Source: Desulfolutivibrio sulfodismutans DSM 3696 (lineage in GTDB: Bacteria; Desulfobacterota; Desulfovibrionia; Desulfovibrionales; Desulfovibrionaceae). Taken from it: a stretch of 64,000 nucleotides of DNA. The first letter of the stretch is position 1. The number at the start of each line of letters is the position of its first letter. Where the stretch lies: positions 1,901,501 to 1,965,500 of the forward strand of contig NZ_CP045504.1 of NCBI RefSeq assembly GCF_013376455.1. Reading direction: 5' to 3'. Shown one piece after another: positions 52,355-60,555 of the stretch. Below the pieces are notes generated by a model. That model ran no database searches. It saw only the letters and a list, made by a program, of their open reading frames with translations, and was not told where the DNA came from. Made by a program: the position numbers and the translations under genes.

Positions 52355-55300
52355 ATGCCACACCTCTTCGCCCTGCCCCTGCGCTCCAAGATCAATCTGG
52401 CCATCCTCTTAACCTTTACGGTGGTGGCCGTGATCTCAAGTTTTTTTCTCTCCGTCTACGCCGCGAACAGGCGGCAGGTCGCCCTGGACCATATCCAGGT
52501 TCTGCTGCAAAGCGTGGTGGCCCAGCGTTACGAATCCCTGGCCAACGAAATCTTCGCCCGCCAGGATCGGGCCGTGGCCGCCACCCTGGGGGAGATGATC
52601 AAGGTCCGGAACGTGCTGGGCGCGGCCGTCTATCTCCCGGATGGAACGGTCTTCGGTCTGGCCGGGCATGAGACCGCCGAGCCCTTGTCGCCGCAGGACC
52701 GGTCCGGCCTGGCCTCCGGGCCGAAGTTTCTCGATACCGCCATCGGCGGCAAACGCGTCCTGTGCTATGCCGAGGCCATTTCCATGATCGGTGAGGATGT
52801 GGGCTACGTGCGCATCGACTATTCCCCGGAACACCTGGACCGCCAGGGCCGGATCATGACCATGCTTTTCATCTCGGCCCTGGGCGTCAACCTCATGGTC
52901 ATGCTGGGGCTTTTGCACTGGCTGCTGCGCCGGGCGGTGATCGGGCCGGTGAACCAGTTGCGCGGGGCCATGGAGCGGGTGCGGGGGGGACATCACGGCG
53001 AGACCGTGGAATTGGACACCGGCGACGAAATCGGCGGCATGGCCGGGGCATTCAACGCCATGTCCCTGACACTTCAGGAAAACGCCGCACGCATTGAGGC
53101 CGGAAGCAAACAGATCGAGGAGGCCAACCGGACCCTGGAGGCCAAGGTCCGCCAGCGCACCGCCGACCTGGAGTCGGCCAACGCCCGGCTCACCGACGAG
53201 ATCCTGGAGCGGGAACGGGCCCGGGCCGAAAGCGCCCGCCTGCTCGATCTGCTCACGGCCACCATCGAGTCCACGGCCGAGGGCATCCTGGTGGTGGACA
53301 CCAACCGGGACATCGTGGCCGTCAATCACCGGTTCCTGGAACTTTTCGGCCTTTCCCGGGACTGGTCCCTGCTGCCCACCCCCGAGGCCCGATTAGCCGC
53401 CACCGCCGGTCAGTCAAATGACCCGGCGGCCTTTTCGGCCCGCATGAACGAGTTGCTCGACAACCTGACCATGGAGGCCGTGGACGTGGTGGAGATGGCC
53501 GACGGCAGGCTGTTGGAGCGCCGGGCCAGAACCTACCGCATGGGGGGCAGGGTGTGCGGGCGTCTGTACACCTATCTGGACGTGACCGTGCGCACCCTGG
53601 CCGAAAAGCATCTGCGCGACGCCGTATCCGAACTTGAGGCCATCGTGGAGAACACCCTGGTGGGCATCGCGCTTATCCAAAACGGCGTGTGCCGCAAAAT
53701 CAACCGCCGGGGGGCGGAGATCCTGGGCTATCTCCCCGAGGAACTGACCGGTAGGCGCCTCTCCCATATTTATACCTCCACGGAGGGCGGAACGGAGTTC
53801 GAGGCCCGCTATCAACAGGCGTTGCACCGCGACGGGGCCTTCCGCAGTGAAGAGGATGTCCGCCTCAAGGACGGCGGTACAGGCTGGGTGAGCATCTACG
53901 CCAAGTCCCTGGACCCCCTGCAACCGATGCGCGAGGTGATCTTCGCCTTCGACGACATCAGCCGCCAAAAACTGCTGGAGGGCAACCTGCGCGCGGCCAA
54001 GGACGCCGCCGAGGCTGGAACCAGGGCCAAGAGCCAGTTTCTGGCGGCCATGAGCCACGAGATCAGAACCCCCCTCAACGCCGTGGCGGGCATGACCGAG
54101 GCGGCCCTGGCCACCTCCCTGACCCCCGAGCAACGCGACTACCTGGGCGTGGTCAAAGACTCGGCCAGGCATCTGTTGGCCGTACTCAACGACATCCTCG
54201 ACGTCTCCAAGATCGAGGCCGGACGGCTGACCCTGGAGCATATCGATTTCGATCTGCGCCGGATATTGGAGAGCGTACGCCGGGCCCTGACCGCCGAGGC
54301 CGCCCGCAAGGGCTTGGCCCTGACCCTGACCGTGGCCCCGGATGTGCCGGGATATCTGCGCGGAGATCCCGTGCGGCTGCGCCAGGTGATTTTCAATCTG
54401 GCCGGGAACGCCGTGAAGTTCACCCCGGCCGGCGAGGTGCGCATCGAGGTGGGGCGAGAACCCATGCCCTCGGGCGACGACGACCGTGTGCAACTCCGCT
54501 TTGCCGTCACCGACACGGGCATCGGCATCCCCGAGGACAAGCTCGAGGGCATTTTCCAGAAATTCACCCAGGCCACCTCCTCCATCACCCGAACCTACGG
54601 CGGGACCGGGCTTGGGCTGTCCATCTCCCGGCAGATCGTGGAACTCATGGGCGGCACTATCTCGGTCCGCTCCCGGCTCGGAGAGGGCAGCCGGTTCCAG
54701 TTCAGCATCGTTTTCCAGACCGGCAATCCCGACCTGGCCCAGGACGCCGACGAATCGCCCCAGGCCCTGCCCGACACCCGCCCCCTGCGGCTACTCCTGG
54801 TGGAGGACAACGCCTTAAACGCCCGGGTGGCCCTGCTCATGCTTTCCCGCCTGGGACACGACACGCTGCATGTCGAAGATGCCGAAAAGGCCTTTTCGGC
54901 CCTGGCCCGGGAGGACTTCGACGCCGTGCTCATGGACATCGAGATGCCGGACCTCGACGGTCTGGAGGCCACCCGGCGCATCCGCCGGGGCGGGCAGGGC
55001 CAGGGCCGGGTCAAAAGGCCGGAGACGCCCATCCTGGCCATGACCGCCCACGCCCTGCCCGAGATCCGCCAGGAATGCATCCAGGCGGGCATGGACGGCT
55101 TTCTGACCAAGCCCGTCTCCCAGACGGAACTGGCCCGGGCCCTGCACCGGGTGGCCGAACCCCGGCGCACCTTCTGGGAATCGCCCCCTCCCCCGGACGA
55201 CCAGGGAGACGCCGCAACGCGCCAAGCGGCCCCGGACGGCCACAGCGCCCCGCCCGTCCTGGACAAGGCCTACGCCACCCGGCGCATGGGCATCGGGGAC

Positions 55301-55627
55301 GAGGAATATCGCCTGATCCTAGCGGTGGGGGCCAAGGAGACCGTCCTTGGCCTGGCCACGGCCAGGACGGCCTTGGCGGAAGGCAATCTGGGAGCCCTGG
55401 CCCGGACGGCCCACACCCTCAAAAGCGCCACGGCCGCCATGGGGGCCTTGTCCTGCCGCGAGGCCGCCTCCCGCCTTGAGGAGACTGCCAGGGCCGGGGA
55501 TGCGGCCAGGGCCGGGGAGGCCCTTTGCGAGTTGGACCGGGAGGCGGCCAAGGTCATGGCCGCCTGGCAGGAGATGACCGGCCCCCGGGATGCGGCCGTC
55601 GCAAATTCCACGGAAGACGGCGCCTGA
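52355..55627 (+). CDS. hybrid sensor histidine kinase (HAMP-PAS-PAS-HisKA-HATPase-REC-HPt)
   Basis: This 1090-residue kinase has transmembrane helices near 12-34 and 170-190 flanking a periplasmic domain, HAMP and coiled coil (about 190-310), two PAS-type domains (about 310-425 and 430-545), HisKA with H568 in AMSHEIRTPLNAV, HATPase (LAGNAVKF, DTGIGIP, GTGLGLSI), a receiver with D861 (LMDIEMPDLDG) and a C-terminal HPt with H1020 (TAHTLKSATAAMG). It is a full phosphorelay with no output regulator beside it. The two binding proteins upstream are the likely ligand sensors, as in TorS/TorT or LuxQ/LuxP. Confidence 0.95.
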   Translation: MPHLFALPLRSKINLAILLTFTVVAVISSFFLSVYAANRRQVALDHIQVLLQSVVAQRYESLANEIFARQDRAVAATLGEMIKVRNVLGAAVYLPDGTVFGLAGHETAEPLSPQDRSGLASGPKFLDTAIGGKRVLCYAEAISMIGEDVGYVRIDYSPEHLDRQGRIMTMLFISALGVNLMVMLGLLHWLLRRAVIGPVNQLRGAMERVRGGHHGETVELDTGDEIGGMAGAFNAMSLTLQENAARIEAGSKQIEEANRTLEAKVRQRTADLESANARLTDEILERERARAESARLLDLLTATIESTAEGILVVDTNRDIVAVNHRFLELFGLSRDWSLLPTPEARLAATAGQSNDPAAFSARMNELLDNLTMEAVDVVEMADGRLLERRARTYRMGGRVCGRLYTYLDVTVRTLAEKHLRDAVSELEAIVENTLVGIALIQNGVCRKINRRGAEILGYLPEELTGRRLSHIYTSTEGGTEFEARYQQALHRDGAFRSEEDVRLKDGGTGWVSIYAKSLDPLQPMREVIFAFDDISRQKLLEGNLRAAKDAAEAGTRAKSQFLAAMSHEIRTPLNAVAGMTEAALATSLTPEQRDYLGVVKDSARHLLAVLNDILDVSKIEAGRLTLEHIDFDLRRILESVRRALTAEAARKGLALTLTVAPDVPGYLRGDPVRLRQVIFNLAGNAVKFTPAGEVRIEVGREPMPSGDDDRVQLRFAVTDTGIGIPEDKLEGIFQKFTQATSSITRTYGGTGLGLSISRQIVELMGGTISVRSRLGEGSRFQFSIVFQTGNPDLAQDADESPQALPDTRPLRLLLVEDNALNARVALLMLSRLGHDTLHVEDAEKAFSALAREDFDAVLMDIEMPDLDGLEATRRIRRGGQGQGRVKRPETPILAMTAHALPEIRQECIQAGMDGFLTKPVSQTELARALHRVAEPRRTFWESPPPPDDQGDAATRQAAPDGHSAPPVLDKAYATRRMGIGDEEYRLILAVGAKETVLGLATARTALAEGNLGALARTAHTLKSATAAMGALSCREAASRLEETARAGDAARAGEALCELDREAAKVMAAWQEMTGPRDAAVANSTEDGA

Positions 55628-55643
55628 CCGAGCCGCCTCGTCC

Positions 55644-55979
55644 CTATCCCCCGAAATACCGCAGGGCGGCCACCGTGCCCATGCCTGCGGCCACGGCCCC
55701 GAAGAAGCTGCCCGTGCGCCAGGCGACCAGCACGGCCGGGATGCTGCCCAGGAGAAAGACGTTGCCCGGGGAAAGATCCAGTCCCCCCTGGGGGGCAAAA
55801 ACGGACGGGAAAAGCAAGGCCGCCAGCACCGCCGCCGGGACAAACCCCAGAAACCGCACCATGGGCGGCGGCAGGGTGCGGCCGGACAAAAAGACCAGGG
55901 GCGCGGCCCGGGGCAGGTAGGTGGCCAGGGCCATGCAAAGGATGGTCAGGAAGACGTCGGTCTGATCAAGGCTTGCCAT
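55644..55979 (-). CDS. azlD: AzlD-family branched-chain amino acid export subunit
   Basis: This 111-residue protein has four hydrophobic segments and the AzlD pattern (MALATYLPRAAPLVFLSGRTLPPPMVRFLGFVPAAVLAALLFP). AzlC and AzlD together export branched-chain amino acids. Its start overlaps the end of azlC by 34 bases, so translation is coupled. It ends 16 bp from the convergent kinase gene. Confidence 0.93.
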   Translation of the reverse strand: MASLDQTDVFLTILCMALATYLPRAAPLVFLSGRTLPPPMVRFLGFVPAAVLAALLFPSVFAPQGGLDLSPGNVFLLGSIPAVLVAWRTGSFFGAVAAGMGTVAALRYFGG

Positions 55980-56659
55980 AGGGTTCCCAGGGCGGCCCCG
56001 GCCAGGGTGGCGGCCAGGACGCCGAAACGGTCCACGCCGAAAAGGGCCAGGGCCGTGGACAGGATTCCGGAAAAAAGGGCCACGGCCAGATGGGTGCGGG
56101 TCTTCACCTGACCAGCCAAAAGGGCGATGAACATGGCCGGCAGGGCGAAATCCAGGGCGATGGGCCGCACGTCGCCGATCTCAGCCCCGGCCACGGCCCC
56201 CAAAAAGGATCCCAGCACCCAGGCCGCCTGGGCCATGACCCCCACGGCCAACGTCTCGGCCCGGGAGAGCGGCCCCTGGCGCAGGGCCCCGGCGTGCAGG
56301 GCGAAGGTCTCGTCCGTCAGCTCAAAAGCCAGAAAGGACAGGTCGCGCCTGCGCCAGGTCCCAAGCGACGGCGACAGGGCGGCCGCAAACAGCAGGTGGC
56401 GCAGATTGACCACGAAGGTGGTCAGGACGATCCCGGCCATGGACGCCCCGGCGGCCAAAAGCCCCACGGCGATGAATTGGGCCGATCCGGCAAAGACCAA
56501 AACGGACATGGACAGGATGTTTTGCGTGGAGAGTCCGGCGTTTTTGGCCAAAACCCCATAGGCAAACCCCACGGGCACATAGCCCAAAATCACCGGGGCC
56601 ACCCGGCAGGCCGCGCGCCACAGGAAGCCCCCCTTCGGGAGCCCCTTTTCCTGGCTCAT
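55946..56659 (-). CDS. azlC: AzlC-family branched-chain amino acid exporter
   Basis: This 237-residue membrane protein matches AzlC: LGYVPVGFAYGVLAKNAGLS, MSVLVFAGSAQFIAVGLLAAGAS, TTFVVNLRHLLFAAALSP, FELTDETFAL. It is the large subunit with AzlD. Its ATG overlaps the stop of the upstream methyltransferase gene by four bases, so the three genes form one operon with the methyltransferase first. Confidence 0.95.
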   Translation of the reverse strand: MSQEKGLPKGGFLWRAACRVAPVILGYVPVGFAYGVLAKNAGLSTQNILSMSVLVFAGSAQFIAVGLLAAGASMAGIVLTTFVVNLRHLLFAAALSPSLGTWRRRDLSFLAFELTDETFALHAGALRQGPLSRAETLAVGVMAQAAWVLGSFLGAVAGAEIGDVRPIALDFALPAMFIALLAGQVKTRTHLAVALFSGILSTALALFGVDRFGVLAATLAGAALGTLWQALIRPTSS

Positions 56660-57462
56660 TTCCGGGCCGTGCCCTTGAAAAAGGTGTAGTTGAAGGCGCC
56701 GTCCGGCTCGGCCGTGCGCAACAGGTCGGCCAGGCCCGCGTCGAAGGTCGCGGCGTCGGCCAGGCCCTCCTGCACGGCCGCCTGACGCGCCCCGGCCACC
56801 ATGGGAACGATGATCTTGCGCACAAAGGAATCGGCCAAATCCGGCAGCGATCCGTCGGAATAAACCAGACGCGGCGAGACATGCACGTCCCCGAAGCCCG
56901 CCTCGGCCAACAGGGGATAGACCCGCCTGCCGATGAGGGAATCCCCGCCGAGCAGGGCCTGGGCCCGGACCAGGCCGTTCCAGGCCGTGCGCGCCGCCGG
57001 GGTCTCGGGATGGAAATAACAGGAGCCGTGATCGCCCTCGATGACCGTGATGCTTCCCCCGGTTTTGAGCACGCGCCGAAGCTCGACCAGCGCGGCCATG
57101 GGGTCCGGAAGATGCTCCAGGACAAAACAGACGAAGACGTGGTCGAAGGACTCGGCCGGAAAGGGCAGCCGGGTGATGTCGGCCTGCTGGAACCGCACGT
57201 TGCGGTATCCTGCCCCGGCCACGGCGGCCTCGGCCCGGGCCAGGGAATCAGGCGAGATGTCCACGCTTATGATCTCCGCGTCCGGGCTTTTTTCAGCCAG
57301 GATCACGGTCTGGGCCCCCACCCCGCATCCGGCCTCCAGGACCGTGGCGCCCGGGGGATAGCCCGTGTCGTGGTGCAAAAGCCCGGCCAGGCCGCCAGCC
57401 TGGTCCAGGAGGCGTTCGGCCTCCCGCTTGCCGTAGCCGTGAACGTATCCGGTTCCGGACAT
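56656..57462 (-). CDS. class I SAM-dependent methyltransferase
   Basis: This 268-residue enzyme has the Rossmann-type methyltransferase motifs: VLEAGCGVGAQTVILAEKSPDAEIISVDISPDSL (motif I and the acidic end of strand 2), RFQQADITRLPFPAESFDHVFVCFVLEHLPDP and LRRVLKTGGSITVIEGDHG. The substrate cannot be read. The start after aaaggaggacgc was preferred over an ATG 21 bases upstream. It heads an operon with azlC and azlD, which hints at amino acids or a metabolite related to them. Confidence 0.88.
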   Translation of the reverse strand: MSGTGYVHGYGKREAERLLDQAGGLAGLLHHDTGYPPGATVLEAGCGVGAQTVILAEKSPDAEIISVDISPDSLARAEAAVAGAGYRNVRFQQADITRLPFPAESFDHVFVCFVLEHLPDPMAALVELRRVLKTGGSITVIEGDHGSCYFHPETPAARTAWNGLVRAQALLGGDSLIGRRVYPLLAEAGFGDVHVSPRLVYSDGSLPDLADSFVRKIIVPMVAGARQAAVQEGLADAATFDAGLADLLRTAEPDGAFNYTFFKGTARK

Positions 57463-57691
57463 GCGTCCTCCTTTTTCGGACAAAAGGGGGTAATGGGCAC
57501 GATTCGACGTTTGTCAAGGAATCCCGGACACATTCCCGACAAGGACCGAACTCCGGCAGCAGACCTGCTGCGCCGTCGATGGCCCCGGGCAGGCGCGCCC
57601 CGGCGGACAGGCGGCGACGGAGGGGGTTTCCCCTGGCGGCGTTTCGGGCTATCGTGCGCCACGCCGCATGTGGCGGGAAGGAGAGGCGAGG

Positions 57692-58597
57692 GTGAAGATG
57701 AAGATCGTAACGGTGGGCCTTTTCGCGCTTTTTTTGGCCTACGCGGCCTATGCGGTTCTGATGTATGTCTTGCAGGACTCCCAGGTTTTCCCTGGACGGG
57801 AGACCGACCAAGCCCTTTTGTCCCAGCTTCGCGCCTACCACCCGGACCTCCAGGACGTGGCCCTGCCCACCCCGGACGGGGACACGCTGGCGGGCTATCT
57901 GCTGCCCCGCACCCTGCCCGCCCTGCCCGCCCCTGACGATGACCCGGCAACCGCAGACGGGACGTCGCCGACCCAGGTTCCCGCGCCCATCCTGCTCTAT
58001 TTCCAGGGAAACGCCGAAGAGGCGGCCTCGTTTTTCCTGTGGTCCCCGACCGAACTGCCCCGCTTCACCCTGGCCGCCGTCAACTACCGGGGTTACGGCG
58101 CGTCCACGGGCAAGGCCACCGAGGCACGCGTCAAGGCCGACGCCCTGGCTGTCTACGACGCCCTGGCGACCCGTTTTCCCGGCGCGCCCATCGCGGTCAT
58201 GGGCCGCAGCATCGGTACCGGCGTGGCCGCCCATGTGGCCGCCCGGCGTCCAGTGGAGGCCGTGGTGCTGGTGACGCCCTACGACAGCATCCTGTCCGTG
58301 GGGCAGGCGGCGCATCCGCTTCTGCCCGTGAAACTGCTGCTGCGCCAACCCTTCGACGTGCTTTCCGACGCGGCCCAGGTGAAGGCCCCCACCCTTTTTC
58401 TCACGGCATCAAACGACACCCTCATCCCCGAGTCCCACGCCACGGCTCTGGCCGCCGTGTGGGCCGGTCCCAAGGATTTCCGAAGGCTGGCCGGGGGACA
58501 CAATTCCATCCTGGACAACCCCGACTACTGGCCCTTTATCCGCGACTTCCTGACCGCCGTGCAAAACGGCACGTTCACGCCCCCCGGTCGGGGTTGA
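57692..58597 (+). CDS. membrane-anchored alpha/beta hydrolase
   Basis: This 301-residue protein starts with one hydrophobic helix (IVTVGLFALFLAYAAYAVLMYVL) and continues as an alpha/beta hydrolase like the ABHD12/13 or YfhR group: FQGNAEEAASF oxyanion region, VNYRGYGASTG, nucleophile S173 in MGRSIGTGVA, D242 (ASNDTLIPE) and H270 (GGHNSILDN). All three catalytic residues are present. It is probably a membrane-facing esterase or thioesterase. The start may be GTG 57692 (8 bases after aaggag) or ATG 57698. Confidence 0.88.
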   Translation: MKMKIVTVGLFALFLAYAAYAVLMYVLQDSQVFPGRETDQALLSQLRAYHPDLQDVALPTPDGDTLAGYLLPRTLPALPAPDDDPATADGTSPTQVPAPILLYFQGNAEEAASFFLWSPTELPRFTLAAVNYRGYGASTGKATEARVKADALAVYDALATRFPGAPIAVMGRSIGTGVAAHVAARRPVEAVVLVTPYDSILSVGQAAHPLLPVKLLLRQPFDVLSDAAQVKAPTLFLTASNDTLIPESHATALAAVWAGPKDFRRLAGGHNSILDNPDYWPFIRDFLTAVQNGTFTPPGRG

Positions 58598-58627
58598 TCT
58601 TCGGCCCGGGTTTCCAGGCGCATCCCC

Positions 58628-59635
58628 ATGGAAATCGACTTCCACCACCACGCAACCTACCTGATCGCCGTCCTGGCCGGGATTGCGCCGCACGAGGCAG
58701 CCGTTTTGGCCCACGCCTGCCAGCTCACGGACGACAACACCCGGACATGCCGCATCGACCACGGGCTTGCCTCCACCTTCGTCACGACCATCTCCCAGGC
58801 TGCCGACCCCTTGCGATGTCCGGGCGTTTCCCAGCGCATCTTCTGCCTGTTCCATTTTCCGCCTGGAAATCCCGAGGCGGCCCGGAACCTGCGCCGGGAC
58901 GGGCAGACCCACCCCCTGGTCTGCACCCCGGGGGGCGAGGCCGCAGACCGGCTCCTGGACACGGCCCTGGCCTCCGGCGACCTCTACCGCCTGGGCCTTG
59001 CCTGCCACACCTTCGCCGACGCCTTCGCACACCAGAACTTCGTGGGCGGCACGACCGCCTTCAACGGCCTGCGGCCCGGCCCGCATGGCCCCATCCCCCG
59101 CCTGGGACACGAGGATGCCGGAGCCGCCCCCGACGATCCCCTGGCCTGCTGGACCGATCCGCGGCTTCGGGAACCGGTAGTGCGGTGCGCCGGGCGTTTC
59201 CTGGACGCGGCCCGGGGGCTGTATCGCCGTCTGTCCCGCCATTCCCTCCTGTCCCCGGCACGCCAGGAAGAAACCCCCGAGGCCTGCCTGGCCAGGGACT
59301 TGACGCGCGCCCTGGGCCTTGAGGATCCGGGCCGCCCCGATATGGCCGAGCGCATGCGCCGCCTGGAGGCCCTGGCCCTAACGCCACGCTACGGGTGGCA
59401 CCCCATGCCCGACTATTCCCCCACGGCCTGGTTCGACGCGGCCGTCGCCGTGACCGGGCCATACTCCCCGGCCGACGGCATTTCCGCTCCCTTCTGGAAC
59501 TGCCGCTGGAGATCCCCCGAAACCCGCACCGAAAGCCACTGGTATCGTTTCCAGAAAGCCGTTTCGGGCCATGCCGTCGACATGCTGGCCCATCTCGGCC
59601 CCCGGCTGGCCGGGGTGTCGCTCCCCGACTGGTAA
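58628..59635 (+). CDS. DUF6765-like His-rich helical protein
   Basis: This 335-residue protein opens MEIDFHHHATYLIAVLAGI with further conserved His and Asp residues (HACQLTDDNTR, LGLACHTFADAFAHQNFVG, LGHEDAG), a pattern like DUF6765 and reminiscent of zinc-dependent phospholipase C/S1-P1 nuclease folds. No signal peptide is present. The family has no proven function; the His/Asp spacing suggests a di- or tri-metal site. It lies 30 bp after the hydrolase gene and upstream of the lysozyme-family gene. Confidence 0.72.
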   Translation: MEIDFHHHATYLIAVLAGIAPHEAAVLAHACQLTDDNTRTCRIDHGLASTFVTTISQAADPLRCPGVSQRIFCLFHFPPGNPEAARNLRRDGQTHPLVCTPGGEAADRLLDTALASGDLYRLGLACHTFADAFAHQNFVGGTTAFNGLRPGPHGPIPRLGHEDAGAAPDDPLACWTDPRLREPVVRCAGRFLDAARGLYRRLSRHSLLSPARQEETPEACLARDLTRALGLEDPGRPDMAERMRRLEALALTPRYGWHPMPDYSPTAWFDAAVAVTGPYSPADGISAPFWNCRWRSPETRTESHWYRFQKAVSGHAVDMLAHLGPRLAGVSLPDW

Positions 59636-59756
59636 AGGCCTGCGTCGGGGGACGCCCGGCCGGAGCCGGACACGCCCCGGGTGGCGCACGTCCGGCGGAC
59701 ATGGCGTCATGGGGTTACCCCGCTTGGGGGACAATCCCAGCCTGGAGGTCCGCACC

Positions 59757-60332
59757 ATGGCCACCGTACCCCTGACGCCCGCCCTGGCCGCCGAATACGC
59801 CAGCCTGTTTGACGCCTGCACCGTCCAACCCCGCCACGCCGCACAGGTGACGGCCGCCGTCCGCGGCCTTCTCCAACACCGCGACCGCTATGCCGCCCTG
59901 GGGAGCGACCTGGGCATCCCCTGGCATTTCCCCGCCATCCTCCACACCATGGAATGCTCCGGCCGCTTCGACCGCCATCTGCATAACGGCGACCCGCTCA
60001 CGGCCCGCACCAGCCGCGTCCCATCCGGACGCCCGGGGCAGGGACAGCCGCCCTTTACCTGGGAGCAAAGCGCCGCCGACGCCCTGGCCATGAAAAAACT
60101 GGGGCCGGGCACGGACTGGTCCCTGCCCGGCACGCTTTACCAGTTCGAGCGCTACAACGGCTTCGGCTACCGCCTGCAGCACGGCATCCACTCCCCCTAC
60201 CTGTGGAGCTTCTCCAACCACTACACGGGCGGGAAATATGTGGCCGACGGCACATGGTCAGCCACGGCCGTGTCCAAACAATGCGGCGCGGCGGTTCTGC
60301 TCAAGGAACTGATGGCGAGGGGAGAGGCATAA
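59757..60332 (+). CDS. lysozyme-family protein
   Basis: This 191-residue protein resembles the lysozyme-family group COG5526: WHFPAILHTMECSGRFDRHLHNGDPLT near residue 65, followed by PPFTWEQSAADALAM and LYQFERYNGFGYRLQHGIHSPYLWSFSNHYTGGKYVADGTW. The Glu in HTMECSGRF and the aromatic groove would suit peptidoglycan cleavage. There is no signal peptide, so it would act after another export route or on internal targets. Start after ctggaggtccgcacc; 121 bp after the DUF6765-like gene. Confidence 0.8.
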   Translation: MATVPLTPALAAEYASLFDACTVQPRHAAQVTAAVRGLLQHRDRYAALGSDLGIPWHFPAILHTMECSGRFDRHLHNGDPLTARTSRVPSGRPGQGQPPFTWEQSAADALAMKKLGPGTDWSLPGTLYQFERYNGFGYRLQHGIHSPYLWSFSNHYTGGKYVADGTWSATAVSKQCGAAVLLKELMARGEA

Positions 60333-60338
60333 AAGAGC

Positions 60339-60394
60339 CGGGGGGAAACCTTTTAAAAAAGGTTTCCCCCCGAGCCCCCCTTCGAAAATTTTGG
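60339..60394. repeat. intergenic palindrome, family B copy 1
   Basis: A perfect 16-bp stem (60339-60354 with 60357-60372, core ggggggaaacctttt) with a 2-base loop, then cccccttcgaaaatttt. The same layout recurs at 61693-61745. It lies 6 bp after the lysozyme-family gene and may act as a terminator for both directions. Confidence 0.8.
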
Positions 60395-60446
60395 CGCGCT
60401 TCGCGTCCGCGTGCGGGAGAGAGCATTGTCTCCGAACAACCTGAAT

Positions 60447-60493
60447 TTTCGGGCGTTTTGCCCGACGCTTCGCGCCGGGCAAAACGCCCGAAA
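60447..60493. repeat. 18-bp inverted repeat
   Basis: Arms 60447-60464 and 60476-60493 match perfectly (tttcgggcgttttgcccg and its complement) around an 11-base loop. No T run follows. It is the second of three hairpins in the 223-bp convergent spacer between the lysozyme-family gene and ahbD. Confidence 0.8.
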
Positions 60494-60497
60494 TCAG

Positions 60498-60553
60498 GGG
60501 GTCCGGGGGAAATGATTTCCCCCAGGCGGGGTTCGGGGCGGCAGCCCCGACGC
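60498..60553. repeat. intergenic palindrome, family C
   Basis: gggggtccg, then the palindrome gggggaaat-g-atttccccc (60505-60523), then gcggggttcggggcggcagccccg. A nearly identical element is at 63613-63665 and an inverse one at 38619-38655. Confidence 0.8.
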
Positions 60554-60555
60554 CT

